From: Smittium mucronatum | Lineage: Eukaryota > Kickxellomycota > Harpellomycetes > Harpellales > Legeriomycetaceae | Reading direction: 5' to 3' | Length of the DNA stretch: 64,000 bases | NCBI GenBank assembly: GCA_001953115.1 | Contig: LSSL01003546.1 | Location: forward strand, 1 to 64,000 | In this document: positions 63,551-64,000 of the stretch, in pieces | Position numbering within the stretch: the stretch's first letter is position 1 | Layout: every line of letters begins with the position of its first letter | Notes under the pieces: generated by a model | The model's input: only the letters and a program-made list of their open reading frames with translations | The model's database searches: none | Told to the model about the DNA's origin: nothing | Translations under genes and position numbers: made by a program

Positions 63551-64000
63551 AATTTTTAAAATTATCTTGAAATAAATGTGGAAATTGAGTTAAAATCTAG
63601 TTTTAATTTAGTTTGATCATAAAAATATGAAACCTTGAATACTGAAAAAATTAAAATTTCAGGAATGACTTAACTCAAAATGTGAGCACCAAGAATTCAA
63701 CAAAGTAATTATTTTCGTCAATTATTAGAATAGTAGGCGCATTATTTCCTTGTTTTCTCTAAAAAAATTACATTTTCCACAAAATTTTAAAACTTTTAAT
63801 ATAATTATTATTTATATTTTTGGCTTTATTCAGATTGATCAGTAAAAAAAATTATTTACAAAAAAAATCTATAAAACATGTAATAAAAAAGGGAAAACAC
63901 ATTTAATTTATCAATCAAAACACTAAATTTAGCAAAAATAATTTTTAAGAAATGAAAAATTTCACATATTCCAGATTAAGCAGTTAAAACCCTTTGACTC
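63551..64000. other. right edge of window, nothing clear
   Basis: AT-rich. A weakly protein-like stretch at 63660-63760 (plus strand, CEHQEFNKVIIFV) may continue the preceding broken frame. Nothing firm. Confidence 0.3.

Noticed and set aside
1..64000. CRISPR arrays, bacterial operons, rRNA genes, organelle genome
   Set aside because: No spaced direct repeats of the right kind, no ribosome-binding-site-led operons, no rRNA signature, and the spliced nuclear-type gene argues against an organelle or a bacterium.

Overview
This is a very AT-rich stretch of eukaryotic nuclear DNA. By eye it is well above three-quarters A+T, with long runs above 85%. The eukaryotic reading rests on three things: a 107-bp GT-AG intron inside a clearly recognisable gene, several DNA transposons of Tc1/mariner-like organisation with TA flanks, and a perfect hexanucleotide array (CTACAA)17 at the very left edge that looks telomeric. 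The only intact gene is much richer in G+C than its surroundings. An AT-rich fungus or fungus-like protist fits, but the sequence does not settle the lineage.

Layout: 1-107 telomere-like array; 0.1-15.5 kb AT-rich DNA with scattered G+C-richer, coding-like scraps and one probable old inverted-repeat element (7.9-8.9 kb); 15.5-19.9 kb a 4.4-kb inverted-repeat element carrying a second, transposase-bearing element nested inside it; 19.94-21.23 kb another inverted-repeat element just 15 bp away; 22.67-24.65 kb the one clear gene, on the minus strand, a fusion of N-acetylmuramic acid 6-phosphate etherase (MurQ) with a BadF/BadG/NagK-type sugar kinase; 25.4-26.0 kb two small tandem MITEs; 26.8-28.3 kb decayed minus-strand coding islands, possibly retroelement remains; 28.37-30.69 kb an inverted-repeat element flanked by TTAA that contains a possible signal-peptide exon; 33.2-34.2 kb exon-like segments; 34.2-49.0 kb a gene desert; 49.04-49.90 kb a non-autonomous element with a nested MITE; 55.02-57.16 kb a related element with a decayed transposase; 60.49-61.26 kb a G+C-rich, hairpin-rich island with minus-strand coding remains; 63.27-63.55 kb a lysine-rich helix-turn-helix-like ORF with a possible frameshift.

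The fusion gene makes biochemical sense as a scavenging enzyme for bacterial wall sugars: a kinase domain would phosphorylate the amino sugar and the etherase domain would remove D-lactate from MurNAc-6-phosphate to give GlcNAc-6-phosphate. Almost everything else recognisable is transposon wreckage. The most striking pattern is that at least four, probably six, elements in three or four families have terminal inverted repeats that are themselves built from tandem units of about 20-22 bp. The set includes two Tc1/IS630-like elements, both with damaged catalytic residues, and one transposase-free relative. All alignments were done by eye, so borders are approximate unless a flanking TA is quoted.
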